Shown here: piece after piece, positions 1 through 12,463 of the stretch
How positions within the stretch are numbered: the first letter of the stretch is position 1
How the letters are laid out: each line of letters begins with the position of its first letter
Assembly (NCBI RefSeq): GCF_020991275.1
Contig: NZ_JAJLQY010000008.1
Coordinates: 281,429 to 345,428 of the forward strand
Reading direction: 5' to 3'
Source of the DNA: Actinocorallia sp. API 0066
Lineage (GTDB): Bacteria > Actinomycetota > Actinomycetes > Streptosporangiales > Streptosporangiaceae
Length of the DNA: 64,000 nucleotides
Position numbers and translations under genes: made by a program
The notes under the pieces: generated by a model
The model's input: the letters and a program-made list of their open reading frames with translations, nothing else
Database searches by the model: none
What the model was told of the DNA's origin: nothing

Positions 1-3000
1 GCAGGCCACGGCCGTGGCCTGCGCTCCGAGACCGGCCAGTTCGGTGAGGAGGTCGCCGACGCCGGGGGCGTCCGGGCCGCGCCGCCCGGCCAGGAGCAGA
101 TGGCGGATCCCGTGCCCGGTGACCAGATGCCGGGCCAGCAGGGCGCCGAGCGTACCGGTCGCGCCGGTGATCAGGACCGTGCCCGAGGGGTCGAGCGGCC
201 GGACGGTCCCGTCGGCGGGGGAGGCCGCGGTGAGCCTCGGGACGCGGACGCCCTCGGCGCGCAGCGCCAGCTGGGGCTCCTCACCGCGCAGGGCGGGCAG
301 GAGCAGGGCGCGGGCGGCGGGGGAGTCCTCGACGTCTGCCAGGACGAACCGGCCGGGATGCTCGGCCTGCGCGACCCGGACGAGACCCCAGGCCTCGGCC
401 TGGCCGGGGTCGGCGTCCTCGCCGTCGCGGACGGCGACCGCGCCGCTGGTCAGCAGTGCCAGACGGGATCCGGCGAAGCGGTCGTCGGCGAGCCAGCGGT
501 GCAGCAGGTCCAGCACCGGCAGGGTGGCCGGGGCTCCGGGGGCGACAGGGACCGCGACGACGTCGGGGACGTCCTCGATCGCGGTGAGGTCGGTGCCGTC
601 CAGGACGACCACCTCGGTCCCGGTGCCGGGCTCGGGCCTGGCCGCGACCCAGTCGAGGGTGAACAGGGCGCCGTCGCCGTCCGAGCCGGTGAGGTCCGCC
701 GCGCTGACGGGCCGGACGCTCAGCGAGCCGGCGGTCAGCACGGGTGATCCGGCGGGGTCGAACACCGCCAGCGCGAAGGCGTCCGTTCCGAGGGCGGTCA
801 GCCGGACCCGCAGCCGGGTCGCCCCGGTGGCGTGCAGTCCGACGCCGGTCCACGAGAACGGCAGGACGGGGTCGGTGCCCTCGCCCAGCACGATCGGGTG
901 CAGGGCGGCGTCGAGCAGCGCCGGATGGAGCGCGAAGGCGGACTCGCCGGCCGGAAGGTCGATCTCGGCGTAGGAGTCGGCGCCGTGCCGCCACAGGGCG
1001 GTGAGCCCCTGGAAGGCGGGCCCGTACCCGTAGCCGCGGTCGGTGAGCCGCTCGTAGGCGCCGTCGAGGGGCTCGGGGCGGGCGCCGGGCGGCGGCCACG
1101 GGCCCGTCCACGCGGGCGCGGCGGGCGCTCCGGGAGCCAGGACGCCGGTGGCGTGCGGCGTCCACGGGGCGGTGCCGTCCTCGTCCGGGCGGGAGTGGAC
1201 GGCCACGGTGCGCCGTCCGGAACCGTCAGGACCGGCCAGGATCACCTGGACGCGGACCTCTCCGCGCGGCGGCAGGACCAGCGGCGCCTGGAGGATGAGC
1301 TCCTCGACCCGCTCCAGCCCCGCGGCCCGCCCGGCGTGCAGCGCCAGATCGAGATGGGCGGTCCCGGGCAGCAGGACGGTGCCGTGGACGGCGTGGTCGG
1401 CCAGCCAGGGCGAGGTCTCGGTGGACAGCGTCCCGGTGAAGAGGATCTCTCCGCTCCCGGCGGGTTCCACGACGGCCGTCAGCAGCGGATGGCCCGCGGA
1501 GTCCTGCCCGGCGGGAACGCCGCCCGCGGGGGCGGGCGCCGCGGGCAGCCAGAACTCCTCGCGCTGGAAGGCGTAGGTGGGCAGGTCGGCCGCGGGTCCG
1601 GTGCCGAGGACGGTCCGCCAGTCCACGTGCACGCCCGCGGCGTGGGCGTGGGCGAGCGCGGTGTGGAACCGGGTGACGTCGCCTTCGTTCCTGCGCAGGG
1701 TGGCGAGGGTGACGCCGGACGTTCCGGTGGCGTCGGCGGTCTCCTGGATCGCGGTCGTCAGCACCGGGTGCGGGCTGGCTTCGGCGAACGCGGTGTGCCC
1801 GTCGGCGAGGAGCCGGGCGACGGTGTCGGAGAAGCGGACGGTGTGCCGCAGGTTGCGGTACCAGTAGTCGGCGGTGAGCTCGGTCCCCTCGACGACCCGG
1901 CCGGTGACGGTCGAGTGCAGCGGGATCGTGGAGGGCACCGGCACGATCCCGTCGAGCGCGTTCAGGACGGCCGCACGGACCGTCTCGACCTGGGGCGAGT
2001 GCGAGGCGTAGTCGACGGGGATCCGGCGGGCCCTCACCTCGTCGGCGGCCAGCGCCGCCAGGAGCTCCTCGATCGCGCCGGCGTCGCCGGACACGACGGT
2101 CGAGACGGGGCTGTTGACCGTCGCGACCGCGAGCCTGCCCTCCCAGCGGGTCAGCAGCTCGCCGACCCGGGCGGCGGGCAGCGCGACCGAGACCATGCCG
2201 CCGGTCCCGGCGAGCGCGGTGATCGCCTTGCTGCGCAGGGCGACGACGCGGGCGGCGTCTTCCAGCGACAGCGCGCCCGCGATGTAGGCGGCGGCGATCT
2301 CGCCCTGGGAGTGGCCGATGACGGCGGCGGGCCGCACGCCGTGGTGCTGCCAGAGCCGGGCCAGGCCGGTCTGGACGGCGAACAGGGCGGGCTGGACGAC
2401 GTCGACGCGCTCCAGCGCGACCGGGTCGGCGAGCGCCTCGTGCAGATCCCACCCGGTGTGGGGGGCCAGGGCACGGGCGCAGGCGTCGAGGTGCTCGGCG
2501 AACACGGGCGAGCCGACCGCCAGGGCGAGCCCCATCCCGACCCACTGCGAGCCCTGGCCGGGGAAGACGAGCACCGGGTCGGCCGAGGCGCCCGCCACTC
2601 CGGTGACGGGGCCCTCGTGGCCGCGGGCGAGCGCGGCCAGCCCGGAGAGCAGGGCGTCGCGGTCCTCGCCGAGGACGACGGCGCGGTGGTCGAGCGCGGC
2701 CCGCCCGAGGGCGAGGGTGCGGGCGACGGCCGTCAGGTCCGCCGCGGCATCGGTCCTGAGCCGCTCGTGGAGGCGGGCGGCCTGCTCGCGCAGCGCCGCG
2801 CCGTCGCGGGCCGACAGGATCAGCGGCGGCACCTGGGCGGCCGGTTCCGGCGGCTGCGCGGGGGCCGGTGCGGGGGCCTGTTCGAGGATGACATGGGCGT
2901 TGGTGCCGCTGACGCCGAAGGAGGAGATCCCGGCGCGGCGGGGCCGGTCGTGGTCGGGCCAGGGGGTCGGCTCGGTCAGCAGGCGGACGGCGCCGGCGGT

Positions 3001-4160
3001 CCAGTCGACGTGCGGCGAGGGCTCCTCGGCGTGCAGGGTCGGCGGCAGCAGCCCGTGCCGTAGCGCGCCGATCATCTTGATGATCCCGGCGACTCCGGCG
3101 GCGGCCTGGGTGTGGCCGATGTTGGACTTGATGGATCCGAGCCACAGGGGGGTTTCGCGGTTCTGTCCGTAGGTGGCGAGGAGTGCTTGGGCCTCGATGG
3201 GGTCGCCGAGGGTGGTGCCGGTGCCGTGTGCTTCGACGGCGTCCACTTCGTGTGGTTGGAGTCCGGCGTTGGCGAGGGCTTGGCGGATGACGCGCTGTTG
3301 GGAGGGTCCGTTGGGTGCGGTGAGGCCGTTGCTGGCGCCGTCCTGGTTGACGGCCGATCCCTTGAGGACGGCCAGGACGGGGTGCCCGTTGCGCCGGGCG
3401 TCCGACAGCCGTTCCAGGAGCAGGAGGCCGACCCCTTCGCCCCAGCCGGTGCCGTCGGCGTCGGCGCTGAAGGAGCGGCAGCGCCCGTCGGGCGAGAGAC
3501 CGCGCTGGCGGCTGAACTCCACGAACGTCGCGGGGGAGGCCATGACCGCGGCGCCGCCGGCGAGGGCGAGCGTGCACTCGCCGTTGCGCAGGGCCTGGGC
3601 GGCCAGGTGCGTCGCGACCAGGGAGGAGGAGCAGGCGGTGTCGATGGTGATCGCCGGGCCTTCGAGGCCGAAGACGTAGGCGAGCCGTCCGGAGGCGACG
3701 CTTCCGCGGCTGCCGTTGCCGACATAGCCCTCAAGGCTGTCGGGTGCGGGTCCGGCCCAGGCCCCGTAGTCGCCGTACATGATGCCGGTGAACACCCCGG
3801 TCGGGGTGCCGCGCAGGGAGGTGGGGTCGATTCCGGCGCGTTCGAGGGTCTCCCAGGCCGTCTCCAGGAGGAGGCGCTGCTGGGGGTCCATGGCGGTGGC
3901 CTCGCGGGGCGAGATGCCGAAGAAGGCGGGGTCGAAGCGGGCGGCGTCGTAGAGGAACGAGCCGTGGCGGGTGTAGGCGGTGCCGGGTCGGTCGGGGTCG
4001 GGGTCGTAGAGGGCGTCGAGGTTCCAGCCGCGGTCGGCCGGGAGCGGCCCGATGGTGTCGGTTCCGGAGGCGACCAGGTTCCACAGCTCTTCGGGCGAGG
4101 TGACGCCGCCGGGGTAGCGGCAGCCGATGGCGACGACGGCGATCGGCTCGCCGGTGTCGG
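1..4160 (-). other. PKS extension module 2: KS-AT(methylmalonyl)-DH-KR, truncated by window edge
   Basis: The KS has IDTACSSS. The AT has GHSQGE and YASH (methylmalonyl type). The DH has [10 protein letters not shown] and DAALH. The KR begins with [12 protein letters not shown] and is cut off by the left edge before its stereochemical and catalytic motifs, so activity and KR type cannot be read here. If active, the module adds a second methyl-branched trisubstituted alkene. Confidence 0.88.
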
Positions 4161-7100
4161 CGGTGACGGCCGGGGCGGTGGGCGCCGCCGGGGTGGTCCC
4201 GGCCAGTTCGGCGGACAGATGGGCGGCCAGCGCGGTCGGGGTCGGATGGTCGAACACCAGCGTCGCGCTGAGCCGCAGCCCGGTGGCGACGTTCAGGCGG
4301 TTGCGGAGCTCTACGCCGGTCAGGGAATCGAAGCCGACGTCTTTGAAGGATCGTCCGGGTTCGACCCGTCCGGGCGAGCCGTGGCCGAGGACGGTGGCCA
4401 CTTCGGTGCGCACGAGTTCCTGGACGGCGCGGTCGCGTTCGGCGGCCGGCAGCCGGGCCAGCCTCTCCTTCCACGAGTCGGGAGCGCTTGCGGGCGTGGC
4501 GGCGGGCACCAGCTCGGCGAACACCGGGGCGATCTGCTGGGTCCTGGCCCGTGACCGGAGCGCGGGAAGGTTCAGCCGTGCGGGGACCGCGACAGGCGCC
4601 TGTCCCGCCAGCGCCAGATCGAGCTGGCGCAGTGCCTCGTCGGTGGGCAGGGGCAGCAGTCCGGTGCGGGCGGTGCGGCTGAGGTCCTGTTCGGCGAGAT
4701 GGCCGGTCATGCCGCTGGCCTGTTCCCACAGGCCCCAGGCCAGGGACAGCGCGGGCAGGCCGTCGGCGGCCCGGTGGCGGGCGAGGGCGTCGAGGTAGGT
4801 GTTGGCGGCGGTGTAGTTGCCCTGGCCGGGGCTGCCGATGATCCCGGTGACGGAGGAGAACAGCACGAACGCGGCGAGGTCCAGGTCGCGGGTGAGGCGG
4901 TGCAGATGCCAGGCGGCGTCGGCCTTGGGCCGCAGGACGGCGTCGAGGCGTTCGGGCGTCAGTGAGGTGATGACGGTGTCGTCGAGGATCCCGGCGGCGT
5001 GGACGACGCCGGTGAGGGGGTGGTCGCCGGGCACTCCGGCCAGCAGGGCGGCGAGGGCGTCGGGGTCGGCGGTGTCGCAGGCGGCCAGGGTGACCTCGGC
5101 GCCGTGCGCGCTGAGCTCGGCCTCCAGGGCGAGTGCTCCTTCGGCGGCGGGGCCGCGCCGTCCGGCCAGCAGCAGATGGCGCACCCCGTGCTCGGCGACG
5201 AGGCGCCGGGCGACGAGCCCGCCGAGCGTGCCGGTGCCGCCGGTGATGAGGACGGTGCCTTCGGGGTCGAAGGCGGGGGCGTGGCCGGCCGCCGGGTCGG
5301 CGGGCCGGGTCAGGCGGGGTACCAGGGCGGTGCCCTCGCGCAGGGCGATCTGGGTCTGCCCGGTGGCCAGGGCCGCCGCGACGGCGGCGGGCGTCGCGGT
5401 CTCGTCGAGGTCGAGGAGGACGAACCGGCCGGGCTGCTCGGACTGGGCGGTGCGCACCAGCCCCCAGACCGGGGCGGCGGCGAGCCCGCGCACGGTGTCG
5501 TCGGGGGCGGCGGCGACCGCGTCCCGGGTGACGATCACCAGCGGGACGTCGGCGGAGCGGTCGTCGGCGAGCCAGCGCTGGATCAGGTCGAGGACCGGCC
5601 CGGTCGTGGCGGCGAGGGTGTCGCCCTCGGCGGTGCTGACCGGGGCGAGCACGTACTCCGGCCGCCCGGAATCGTCGAACAGCGCGTCGAGGCCGGTGAC
5701 GGGCTCGTCGGCGAACAGCGGCGCGCCGTCGAGCACGGCCCAGCGCGGGAGGGGGGCGTCCGCCGCTGCGGGCAGGGGAGTCCAGGACAGTGCGTAGGGT
5801 CGTTCACCGCCGCGCGCGGTGGTGAACGAGGCGGGGTCGGCGGGCCGCAGGGACAGCCCGGACACCGATCCGGCGGAGCGGCCGTCGCCGTCGAACAGCT
5901 GGAGGGCGATCCCCTCGCCCGAGGGGGAGATCCGCGCCCGCAGGACGCGTCCGGCGGGCGCGCCCAGGGTGACGCCGCTCCAGGAGAAGGGCAGCAGCGG
6001 CCGGTCGGCCGGCGCGCCGCGCACCGTCAGGTGCAGGGCCGCGTCCAGGAGCGCGGGATGCAGAACGAACCCCGTGGTGTCGACGTCGTCGGGGAGCGCG
6101 AGGTCGGCGAAGATGGCCTCACCGGCGGTCCACGCGGCCCGGACCCCCTGGAAGAGGGGCCCGTAGTCGTAGCCGCGGGTGGCCAGGTCGTCGTACAGGC
6201 CGGTCAGGTCGAGGCGGCGGGCCCCGGCGGGCGGCCAGGCGGCGGCCGGGACGGCCGGCGCCGCGGGCTCCGGGGCGAGCAGGCCGGTGGCGTGCCGCGT
6301 CCAGGGCGGTTCGGGATCGCCGGCCGGCCGGGAGTGGACCGCGACGGCGCGCCGCCCGTGCTCGTCGGGCACGGCGAGGGTGACCTGGAGCTGGACGGCC
6401 TCCTGTTCGCCGAGGACGAGCGGCGCGTGCAGGGTGAGCTCTTCGATCCGGCCGGCGCCGGCCCGGGCTCCGGCGTGCGCGGCGAGGTCGACGAACGCGG
6501 TGCCGGGCAGCAGGACGGTCCCGGCGACGGCGTGGTCGGCCAGCCACGGGTGGGTGCGCAGCGACAGAGCGCCGGTCAGGACGGTCGCGTCGCCCTCGGC
6601 GAGGGAGAGCGCGGCGTTGAGGAACCGGTGCCCTGCGGGGTTCTGCCCGAGCGCGGACGCGTCGGCCGTCCCGGCGTTCACGGGGTCGATCCAGAACCGT
6701 TCGCGCTGGAAGGCGTAGGTCGGCAGGTCGTCGGCGGCCGGTCCATCGGGGAGCGCGGCGGACCAGTCGACGGGTGCTCCGGCCAGGCGGGCCTCGGCGA
6801 GGGACAGCAGGAACCGCTCGGCGCCGTCCCGGTCGCGCTGAAGGGTGCCGGCGGTGCGGGCGTCCGGCAGGGTGTCCTGGAGGGCGCCGGTCAGGATCGG
6901 ATGGGGGCTGACCTCGACGAACAGGGTGTGGCCGTCGGCGGCAGCGGCCCGCACGGTCCGCTCGAACTCGACGGTCTGGCGCAGGTTGCGGTACCAGTAG
7001 GCGGCGTCGAGCGCGGTGCTGTCGAGGAGCTCGCCGGTGACGGTGGAGTAGAAGGGCACGGCCGGGGGACGGGGGGTGATCCCGTCGAGGGAGTCGAGGA

Positions 7101-10100
7101 CGGGCCGCCGCACCGCCTCCACGTGCGGGGAGTGGGAAGCGTAGTCGACGGGGACCCGCCGAGCCCGCACCCCCTGCCGCTCGTACCGCGCGAGGAGCTC
7201 CTCGATCGCCTCGGGGTCGCCGGAGACCACGGTCGCGGCGGGTCCGTTGACGGTGGCGACGGCCAGCCGCGCGTCCAGGTCGGCGCGGACCTGCTCGGCG
7301 GGCAGCGCCACCGACGCCATCGCGCCGCTCCCGGCGAGCGCGGTGATCGCCCTGCTGCGCAGGGCCACGACGCGGGCGGCGTCCTCCAGCGACAGCGCCC
7401 CCGCGACATAGGCGGCGGCGATCTCGCCCTGGGAGTGCCCGATGACCGCGTCGGGACTCACGCCGTGCGCCCGCCACAGGGCGGCCAGCGACACCATGAC
7501 CGCGAACAGCAACGGCTGCACGACGTCGACCTCGTCCAGGGCCGCCGGGTCGGCGAGGGCCTCGTGCGGCGACCAGTCGATGTGGGGGGCGAGCGCGCGG
7601 GCGCAGGCGTCGAACTCCGCGCGGAAGACCGGGCTCGCGGCCAGCAGGTCCGTGGCCATCCCGGTCCACTGCGAGCCCTGCCCGGGGAAGACGAACACGG
7701 TCCTGGCCGAACCGGCCGCCTCTCCGCTGACGACGTTCGCGGCGCTCTCGCCCCGGTTCACCGCCCGCAGCCCGGCGAGGAGGTCGCCGGTGTCCCGCCC
7801 GACCACGACGGCCCGCCGTCCGAACGTGCTCCTGGCCAGCAGCCCGCGGGCCACCGAGGCGGGCGCGGCCGAGGGCCGCTCCCGCAGGTGGTCCGCGAGC
7901 CGTCCGGCCTGGGCCCGCAGGCCGTCCTCGCCCGCCCCGGACAGGACCAGGGCGACGGGCGGCGTGCTCCCGGGCTCCTCCGCCTGCGGCGCCGGCCGTT
8001 CGGCGGGCGGCTGTTCGAGGATCAGGTGGGCGTTGGTGCCGCTGATGCCGAAGGAGGAGACGGCGGCCCGGCGCGGACGTTCGGCGTCGTGGGGCCAGGG
8101 CGCGGGCTCGGTGAGGAGCCGCAGCCGGCCGGATCCCCAGTCGATGCGGGGGGTCGGGCTCTGGGCGTGGAGGGTCGCGGGGAGCGTCTCGTGCCGCAGA
8201 GCCATGATCATTTTAATGACGCCGCCGACGCCCGCCGCGGCCTGGGCGTGACCGATGTTCGATTTGAGCGAGCCCAGCCACAGGGGGGTGTCGCCCGCGC
8301 CGTAGGCGGTCTGGAGGGCGGTGGCCTCGATGGGGTCGCCGAGGGTGGTGCCGGTGCCGTGGGCCTCGACGGCGTCGATGTCCTGCGGGCGCAGGCCGGC
8401 GTCGGCCAGGGCGCCGGCGATGACGCGCTGCTGGGCGCGGCCGCTCGGCGCGGTGAGGCCGTTGCTGGCGCCGTCCTGGTTGATCGCCGAACCGCGGATG
8501 ACGCCGAGCACCCGGTGGCCGTTGCGCAGGGCGTCGGGCAGGCGTTCCAGCAGGAGCATGCCGACGCCCTCGGCCCAGCCGGTGCCGTCGGCGTCGGCGG
8601 AGAAGGCGCGGCAGCGTCCGTCGGCGGACAGTCCGCGCTGGCGGCTGAACTCCACGAACATGCCGGGCGTCGACAGGACCGTCGCGCCGCCCGCCAGCGC
8701 CAGGTCGCATTCACCGGACCGCAGCGACCGCGCCGCCAGGTGCAGGGCGACCAGCGAGGACGAGCAGGCGGTGTCGACGGTGATGGCCGGGCCCTCCAGG
8801 CCGAGCGCGTAGGCGATGCGGCCGGAGGCGACGCTGGTCGTGCCGCCGGTCAGCAGGTAGCCGTCCAGGCCGCCGCCGGGCTCGTGCAGCCGGGGCCCGT
8901 AGTCCTGCGCGGTCGCGCCGACGAACACCCCGGTGGGGCCGCCGGTCAGGCCGCGCGGATCGAGACCGGCCCGCTCGACGCTCTCCCACGCGGTCTCCAG
9001 CAGCAGCCGCTGCTGGGGGTCCATCGCGGCGGCCTCGCGCGGGGAGATGCCGAAGAACGCGGCATCGAACCCGGCGACGTCGCGCAGGAAGCCGCCGCCC
9101 CTGGCGTAGGTGGTCCCCGGGACGTCCGGGTCGGGGTCGTAGAGGTCCTCGAGGTTCCAGCCCCGGTCGTCGGGGAAACCGCCGATGGCGTCGGCTCCCG
9201 AGGCGACCAGGTTCCACAGGTCCTCCGGCGAGGCGACCCCGCCGGGGTAGCGGCAGCCGATCCCGATGACGGCGATCGGCTCGTCGTGGCTCGTCCGCAC
9301 CGTCCGCGTGACGGCGGCGGGCGGCGTCTCCAGCAGGTGGCGGGTGAGCGCGGCCGGGGTCGGATGATCGTAGACGAGGGTGTCGGCCAGCGGCACGCCG
9401 AGGGACTCGGTGAGCCGTTCGCTGAGCTCCACCCCCATCAGCGAGTCGAATCCGAGGTCCTTGAACGTCAGCGCGTCGTCGACCGCTCCGGGGTCGGCGT
9501 GCCCCAGGATCGCGGCGACCTCGGCCCTCACGGTGGCCTCCACCTCGGCGGCCTCCCCGGCGGCCGGGGGCGCCGCGGGATCGACCGCGACCGGCTCGGC
9601 CGCCGGCGCGGTACGGGCGGGCGCGGGGTCGCCGAGCCAGTGGACGCTGCGGTCGAAGGCGTAGGTCGGCAGGTCGACGACCCGGCCGGGAAGGATCAGG
9701 TCCCAGGAGGGTGACACGCCCCGGGTGTGCAGCCGGGACAGCGCGGTCAGGAGGGTCGCGGGCTCCGGCCGGTCGCGGCGCAGCAGCGGGATGATCGTCC
9801 GGCCGCCGCCGGTCGCGGTGCGGGTGAGTCCGCTGAGGACGGCGTCGGGCCCGATCTCGACGAACACCGAGGCGTCCGCGGCCAGCAGCGCCCGCACCCC
9901 GTCGTGGAACCGGACGGGCGCGCGCACGTGCCGCACCCAGTAGTCGGCGGAGCCGAGCAGCCCCGGTGCGGCGAGGGCGCCGGTCACGTTGGAGACCACG
10001 GGCAGGCGCGGTTCACCGTAGGCGAGCCCTTCGGCGACGGCCCGGAACTCCTCCAGGACGCCGTTCATGTGAGGGGAGTGGAAGGCATGGCTGACCTTCA

Positions 10101-12228
10101 GCCGGCGGGTCCGGTGCCCGCGCCCGGCCCACAGCGCGCCCAGCTCCAGGACGGCGTCGATGTCACCCGACACGACGGTGGCGGCGGGCCCGTTGACGGC
10201 CGCGACCGAGACCCGGCCGGCGTAGGCGGCCAGGTCGGGCCGTACGGCGTCCTCGGCGGCCTCGACCGACAGCATCGCCCCGTCCGAGCGCGCCGACTGC
10301 ATGAGCCGGCCGCGCGCGGTCACCAGCGCGGCGGCGTCGGCCGGCGACAGCACCCCGCTGACGTGCGCGGCGGCGATCTCGCCGACGGAGTGGCCGATGA
10401 GCAGATCGGGGACGACGCCCCACCGTTCGAGGAGCCGGAACAGGGCGACCTCGATCGCGAACAGCGCGGTCTGGGTGACCGCGGTCTCGTTCAGCCGCTC
10501 GGCCGCCTCGGAGCCGGGCTCGGCGAACAGCAGCGCCTTGAGGCCCGGGTCGAGGTGGGTGAGGACGGCGTCGAGCTCCTCGGCGAAGGCGGGCACCTCG
10601 GCGGCGAGCTCGCGGCCCATGCCCGCGCGCTGGGAGCCCTGCCCGGAGAACAGGAAGGCGACCTTGGCGGGCCCGGCCTGGCCGCGGTTGACCTCCGGTG
10701 ACGGTCTCCCGGCGGCGAGGGCCGCCAGCCCGGCGAGCAGCCGGTCCCGGTCGGCGCCCACGACGGCGGCCCGCCGGGTGAAGCTCGTGCGGGTGGTGGC
10801 CAGCGACCGGGCGACGTCGGCGATCGCGGGCGCCGGAGCCGAGCCGAGCCGGTCCAGCAGCCGCCCCGCCTGGCCGCGCAGCGCGGCCTCGGAGACGGCC
10901 GACAGCAGCAGCGGTACCGTCCCCTCCGGCGCGTCCACCGGCTCGGGCTCAGGCTCCGCGACGCCCTCGGCCAGCACGACATGGCAGTTGGTCCCGCCCA
11001 TCCCGAACGAGCTGACCCCGGCCAGCAGCGGCCTGCCGGGGAAGGGCCAGGGCCCGGCCTCCTGCTGGACGCGCAGGTTCAGCTCCTCCAGCGGGATCGT
11101 GGCGGGCGGTGAGGCGAAGTTGAGGCTGGCGGGCAGCAGCCGGTGCCGCAGCGCCAGCACCGTCTTGATCAGGCCGGTGATCCCGGCGGCGGCCTCCAGA
11201 TGGCCCACGTTGGTCTTCACCGATCCGACTGGCAGCGGCTCCCGCGGCGGGCGGTGCGTCCCGAGGGCGGCGCCGAGCGCGGCGGCCTCGATCGGGTCGC
11301 CCAGCCGGGTCCCGGTGCCGTGCAGCTCGACGTACTGGACGTCGGCGGGGCCGACCCCGGCCCGCTCGTAGGCCGCGCGCAGCACCTCGGCCTGCGCGTC
11401 GGGGCTGGGCACGGTGAGCCCGCCGGTGCGGCCGTCGTTGTTGACGGCGCTGCCCCGGATGACGGCCTGGATCCGGTCGCCGTCGGCCAGCGCCCGGTCG
11501 AGGCGCTTCAGCACGACCAGCCCGCCGCCCTCGCCGCGCACATAGCCGTTGGCGCGGGAGTCGAAGGTGTGGCACCGCCCGTCGGGGGACAGGCCGCCGA
11601 ACCTGGCGGTCGCCAGGGCGCTGTCGGGCGACAGGTTGAGGTTCACCCCGCCGGCCAGCGCGAGGGTCGTCTCGCCCGACCGCAGGGCCTCGCACGCCAG
11701 ATGGACGGCGACCAGCGACGAGGACTGGGCGGTGTCGACGGTCAGGCTCGGCCCGTGCAGGCCGAGGAAGTACGACACCCGGTTGGCGATGATCGCCCGG
11801 TTCGACCCGGTGATGGTGTGCTGGGTGACGGCGTGGCCGGCGGCGAGCTTGGCGTAGTCGTCCCAGGTCGCGCCGATCCACACGCCGGCGCGGCCGCCGT
11901 CGAGGTCCGCGGGCAGCACCCGGGCGTCCTCCAGGGCCTCCCAGGCCAGTTCCAGGGCCAGCCGCTGCTGGGGGTCCATCGCGCCGGCCTCGCGCGGGGA
12001 GATGCCGAAGAAGGCCGGGTCGAACCGGTCGAGGCCGTCGAGGAAGCCGCCGCGCGGGGGAGCGCCGGGCACGTCCCAGCGTCCCGGCGGGGTGTCGGTC
12101 AGCGCGCTGGTGCCCTCGGCGAGCAGCCGCCAGAACGCTTCGGGGTCGGGCGCCTGGGGCAGCCGGCAGGCGATTCCGATGATCGCGATCGCGTCGCCGG
12201 GGTGATCGGGCCGGGCCTTGGTAGTCAT
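1..12228 (-). CDS. Modular type I polyketide synthase, first protein of the assembly line (5' part; continues beyond window)
   Basis: One uninterrupted minus-strand frame runs from an ATG at 12226-12228 off the left edge, giving at least 4,076 residues. Domains in order: KSQ (about 12-440), AT with Ser614, ACP with Ser929; KS (Cys1155), AT (Ser1599), DH (His1899), KR (about 2326, Tyr2472), ACP (Ser2635); KS (Cys2866), AT (Ser3307), DH (His3612), and the start of a KR (about 4022) cut by the edge. A decarboxylating KSQ and no N-terminal docking helix mark it as the chain-initiating protein. No enoyl reductase lies between DH and KR in either extension module. The start is set by the KSQ beginning ten residues later; the ribosome site is weak (GAGAGG further upstream). 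It is co-directional with the tetronate cassette upstream but separated from it by an 843-bp scar of mobile DNA. Confidence 0.96.
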   Translation of the reverse strand, partial: MTTKARPDHPGDAIAIIGIACRLPQAPDPEAFWRLLAEGTSALTDTPPGRWDVPGAPPRGGFLDGLDRFDPAFFGISPREAGAMDPQQRLALELAWEALEDARVLPADLDGGRAGVWIGATWDDYAKLAAGHAVTQHTITGSNRAIIANRVSYFLGLHGPSLTVDTAQSSSLVAVHLACEALRSGETTLALAGGVNLNLSPDSALATARFGGLSPDGRCHTFDSRANGYVRGEGGGLVVLKRLDRALADGDRIQAVIRGSAVNNDGRTGGLTVPSPDAQAEVLRAAYERAGVGPADVQYVELHGTGTRLGDPIEAAALGAALGTHRPPREPLPVGSVKTNVGHLEAAAGITGLIKTVLALRHRLLPASLNFASPPATIPLEELNLRVQQEAGPWPFPGRPLLAGVSSFGMGGTNCHVVLAEGVAEPEPEPVDAPEGTVPLLLSAVSEAALRGQAGRLLDRLGSAPAPAIADVARSLATTRTSFTRRAAVVGADRDRLLAGLAALAAGRPSPEVNRGQAGPAKVAFLFSGQGSQRAGMGRELAAEVPAFAEELDAVLTHLDPGLKALLFAEPGSEAAERLNETAVTQTALFAIEVALFRLLERWGVVPDLLIGHSVGEIAAAHVSGVLSPADAAALVTARGRLMQSARSDGAMLSVEAAEDAVRPDLAAYAGRVSVAAVNGPAATVVSGDIDAVLELGALWAGRGHRTRRLKVSHAFHSPHMNGVLEEFRAVAEGLAYGEPRLPVVSNVTGALAAPGLLGSADYWVRHVRAPVRFHDGVRALLAADASVFVEIGPDAVLSGLTRTATGGGRTIIPLLRRDRPEPATLLTALSRLHTRGVSPSWDLILPGRVVDLPTYAFDRSVHWLGDPAPARTAPAAEPVAVDPAAPPAAGEAAEVEATVRAEVAAILGHADPGAVDDALTFKDLGFDSLMGVELSERLTESLGVPLADTLVYDHPTPAALTRHLLETPPAAVTRTVRTSHDEPIAVIGIGCRYPGGVASPEDLWNLVASGADAIGGFPDDRGWNLEDLYDPDPDVPGTTYARGGGFLRDVAGFDAAFFGISPREAAAMDPQQRLLLETAWESVERAGLDPRGLTGGPTGVFVGATAQDYGPRLHEPGGGLDGYLLTGGTTSVASGRIAYALGLEGPAITVDTACSSSLVALHLAARSLRSGECDLALAGGATVLSTPGMFVEFSRQRGLSADGRCRAFSADADGTGWAEGVGMLLLERLPDALRNGHRVLGVIRGSAINQDGASNGLTAPSGRAQQRVIAGALADAGLRPQDIDAVEAHGTGTTLGDPIEATALQTAYGAGDTPLWLGSLKSNIGHAQAAAGVGGVIKMIMALRHETLPATLHAQSPTPRIDWGSGRLRLLTEPAPWPHDAERPRRAAVSSFGISGTNAHLILEQPPAERPAPQAEEPGSTPPVALVLSGAGEDGLRAQAGRLADHLRERPSAAPASVARGLLARSTFGRRAVVVGRDTGDLLAGLRAVNRGESAANVVSGEAAGSARTVFVFPGQGSQWTGMATDLLAASPVFRAEFDACARALAPHIDWSPHEALADPAALDEVDVVQPLLFAVMVSLAALWRAHGVSPDAVIGHSQGEIAAAYVAGALSLEDAARVVALRSRAITALAGSGAMASVALPAEQVRADLDARLAVATVNGPAATVVSGDPEAIEELLARYERQGVRARRVPVDYASHSPHVEAVRRPVLDSLDGITPRPPAVPFYSTVTGELLDSTALDAAYWYRNLRQTVEFERTVRAAAADGHTLFVEVSPHPILTGALQDTLPDARTAGTLQRDRDGAERFLLSLAEARLAGAPVDWSAALPDGPAADDLPTYAFQRERFWIDPVNAGTADASALGQNPAGHRFLNAALSLAEGDATVLTGALSLRTHPWLADHAVAGTVLLPGTAFVDLAAHAGARAGAGRIEELTLHAPLVLGEQEAVQLQVTLAVPDEHGRRAVAVHSRPAGDPEPPWTRHATGLLAPEPAAPAVPAAAWPPAGARRLDLTGLYDDLATRGYDYGPLFQGVRAAWTAGEAIFADLALPDDVDTTGFVLHPALLDAALHLTVRGAPADRPLLPFSWSGVTLGAPAGRVLRARISPSGEGIALQLFDGDGRSAGSVSGLSLRPADPASFTTARGGERPYALSWTPLPAAADAPLPRWAVLDGAPLFADEPVTGLDALFDDSGRPEYVLAPVSTAEGDTLAATTGPVLDLIQRWLADDRSADVPLVIVTRDAVAAAPDDTVRGLAAAPVWGLVRTAQSEQPGRFVLLDLDETATPAAVAAALATGQTQIALREGTALVPRLTRPADPAAGHAPAFDPEGTVLITGGTGTLGGLVARRLVAEHGVRHLLLAGRRGPAAEGALALEAELSAHGAEVTLAACDTADPDALAALLAGVPGDHPLTGVVHAAGILDDTVITSLTPERLDAVLRPKADAAWHLHRLTRDLDLAAFVLFSSVTGIIGSPGQGNYTAANTYLDALARHRAADGLPALSLAWGLWEQASGMTGHLAEQDLSRTARTGLLPLPTDEALRQLDLALAGQAPVAVPARLNLPALRSRARTQQIAPVFAELVPAATPASAPDSWKERLARLPAAERDRAVQELVRTEVATVLGHGSPGRVEPGRSFKDVGFDSLTGVELRNRLNVATGLRLSATLVFDHPTPTALAAHLSAELAGTTPAAPTAPAVTADTGEPIAVVAIGCRYPGGVTSPEELWNLVASGTDTIGPLPADRGWNLDALYDPDPDRPGTAYTRHGSFLYDAARFDPAFFGISPREATAMDPQQRLLLETAWETLERAGIDPTSLRGTPTGVFTGIMYGDYGAWAGPAPDSLEGYVGNGSRGSVASGRLAYVFGLEGPAITIDTACSSSLVATHLAAQALRNGECTLALAGGAAVMASPATFVEFSRQRGLSPDGRCRSFSADADGTGWGEGVGLLLLERLSDARRNGHPVLAVLKGSAVNQDGASNGLTAPNGPSQQRVIRQALANAGLQPHEVDAVEAHGTGTTLGDPIEAQALLATYGQNRETPLWLGSIKSNIGHTQAAAGVAGIIKMIGALRHGLLPPTLHAEEPSPHVDWTAGAVRLLTEPTPWPDHDRPRRAGISSFGVSGTNAHVILEQAPAPAPAQPPEPAAQVPPLILSARDGAALREQAARLHERLRTDAAADLTAVARTLALGRAALDHRAVVLGEDRDALLSGLAALARGHEGPVTGVAGASADPVLVFPGQGSQWVGMGLALAVGSPVFAEHLDACARALAPHTGWDLHEALADPVALERVDVVQPALFAVQTGLARLWQHHGVRPAAVIGHSQGEIAAAYIAGALSLEDAARVVALRSKAITALAGTGGMVSVALPAARVGELLTRWEGRLAVATVNSPVSTVVSGDAGAIEELLAALAADEVRARRIPVDYASHSPQVETVRAAVLNALDGIVPVPSTIPLHSTVTGRVVEGTELTADYWYRNLRHTVRFSDTVARLLADGHTAFAEASPHPVLTTAIQETADATGTSGVTLATLRRNEGDVTRFHTALAHAHAAGVHVDWRTVLGTGPAADLPTYAFQREEFWLPAAPAPAGGVPAGQDSAGHPLLTAVVEPAGSGEILFTGTLSTETSPWLADHAVHGTVLLPGTAHLDLALHAGRAAGLERVEELILQAPLVLPPRGEVRVQVILAGPDGSGRRTVAVHSRPDEDGTAPWTPHATGVLAPGAPAAPAWTGPWPPPGARPEPLDGAYERLTDRGYGYGPAFQGLTALWRHGADSYAEIDLPAGESAFALHPALLDAALHPIVLGEGTDPVLPFSWTGVGLHATGATRLRVRLTALGTDAFALAVFDPAGSPVLTAGSLSVRPVSAADLTGSDGDGALFTLDWVAARPEPGTGTEVVVLDGTDLTAIEDVPDVVAVPVAPGAPATLPVLDLLHRWLADDRFAGSRLALLTSGAVAVRDGEDADPGQAEAWGLVRVAQAEHPGRFVLADVEDSPAARALLLPALRGEEPQLALRAEGVRVPRLTAASPADGTVRPLDPSGTVLITGATGTLGALLARHLVTGHGIRHLLLAGRRGPDAPGVGDLLTELAGLGAQATAVAC
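4200..9300 (-). other. PKS extension module 1: KS-AT(methylmalonyl)-DH-KR-ACP
   Basis: The KS has an intact VDTACSSS motif. The AT has GHSQGE plus YASH near residue 1694, the methylmalonyl-CoA pattern. The DH has [10 protein letters not shown] (HxxxGxxxxP) and DAALH. The KR has the NADPH motif TGGTGTLG, the LDD motif of B-type reductases (GILDD) and [12 protein letters not shown] with the catalytic Tyr. The ACP site is [10 protein letters not shown]. All look active, so the predicted product on this ACP is 2-methylbut-2-enoyl (tigloyl-type). Confidence 0.92.
9320..12190 (-). other. PKS loading module KSQ-AT-ACP, predicted acetyl starter from malonyl-CoA
   Basis: The ketosynthase active-site motif reads [13 protein letters not shown], with Gln168 (codon at 11725-11727) replacing the catalytic Cys. 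This is the KSQ signature of a malonyl-ACP decarboxylase. The AT carries GHSVGE and the HAFH motif near residue 712, typical of malonyl-CoA selection. The ACP has the phosphopantetheine site [10 protein letters not shown] at Ser929. Known biochemistry of KSQ loading modules then predicts an acetyl starter unit. Confidence 0.93.
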
Positions 12229-12320
12229 CGCGTCCCCACGCCTCTCGGGAGTCTTGCTACGCCATTGACGAGCTTGACCACGGTCCCTAAAGCTGGTGCT
12301 TGGGCGAACCTAAAGGCCCA
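12229..12320 (-). promoter_or_regulatory. PKS upstream region with two CCTAAAG motifs
   Basis: Two copies of CCTAAAG (plus-strand reading) lie at 12286-12292 and 12309-12315, that is 58 and 81 nt upstream of the PKS start, 23 nt apart. The same heptamer lies at a matching distance upstream of the first tetronate cassette gene. This is the stretch left between the IS30 remnant and the PKS, so the PKS probably has its own promoter here. Binding by the cluster LAL regulator is inferred. Confidence 0.4.
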
Positions 12321-12359
12321 TGGCGCCACGGGGGAACGCCGACGGCCCCGGGAGGGGGC

Positions 12360-12463
12360 GGATTCTCGGGTGTGTCCGCCGGGCAGATGTCCGAGCAGGA
12401 CGTAGCGGGTGTGACGCTCGACCAGGGTGATGATCGCGCTCTCGCCGCGGGCGCCGATGATGA
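12360..12463 (-). pseudogene. IS30-family transposase fragment (catalytic core piece)
   Basis: Translation on the minus strand gives LIIGARGESAIITLVERHTR followed by YVLLGHLPGGHT, which matches the DDE catalytic core region of IS30-family transposases. Homology stops after about 34 residues, and no terminal inverted repeat is visible on this side. It abuts the 3' end of a group II intron, suggesting the intron once sat inside the transposase gene. Confidence 0.75.

Noticed and set aside
832..3063. A 743-codon plus-strand frame at the left edge
   Set aside because: Shadow of PKS module 2; Gly/Arg-rich composition and no recognisable motif.
4999..9714. A 1,571-codon plus-strand open frame opposite the PKS gene
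   Set aside because: It is a G+C-driven antisense shadow: Gly/Arg/Val-rich with no domains, while the minus strand in register encodes consecutive PKS domains.
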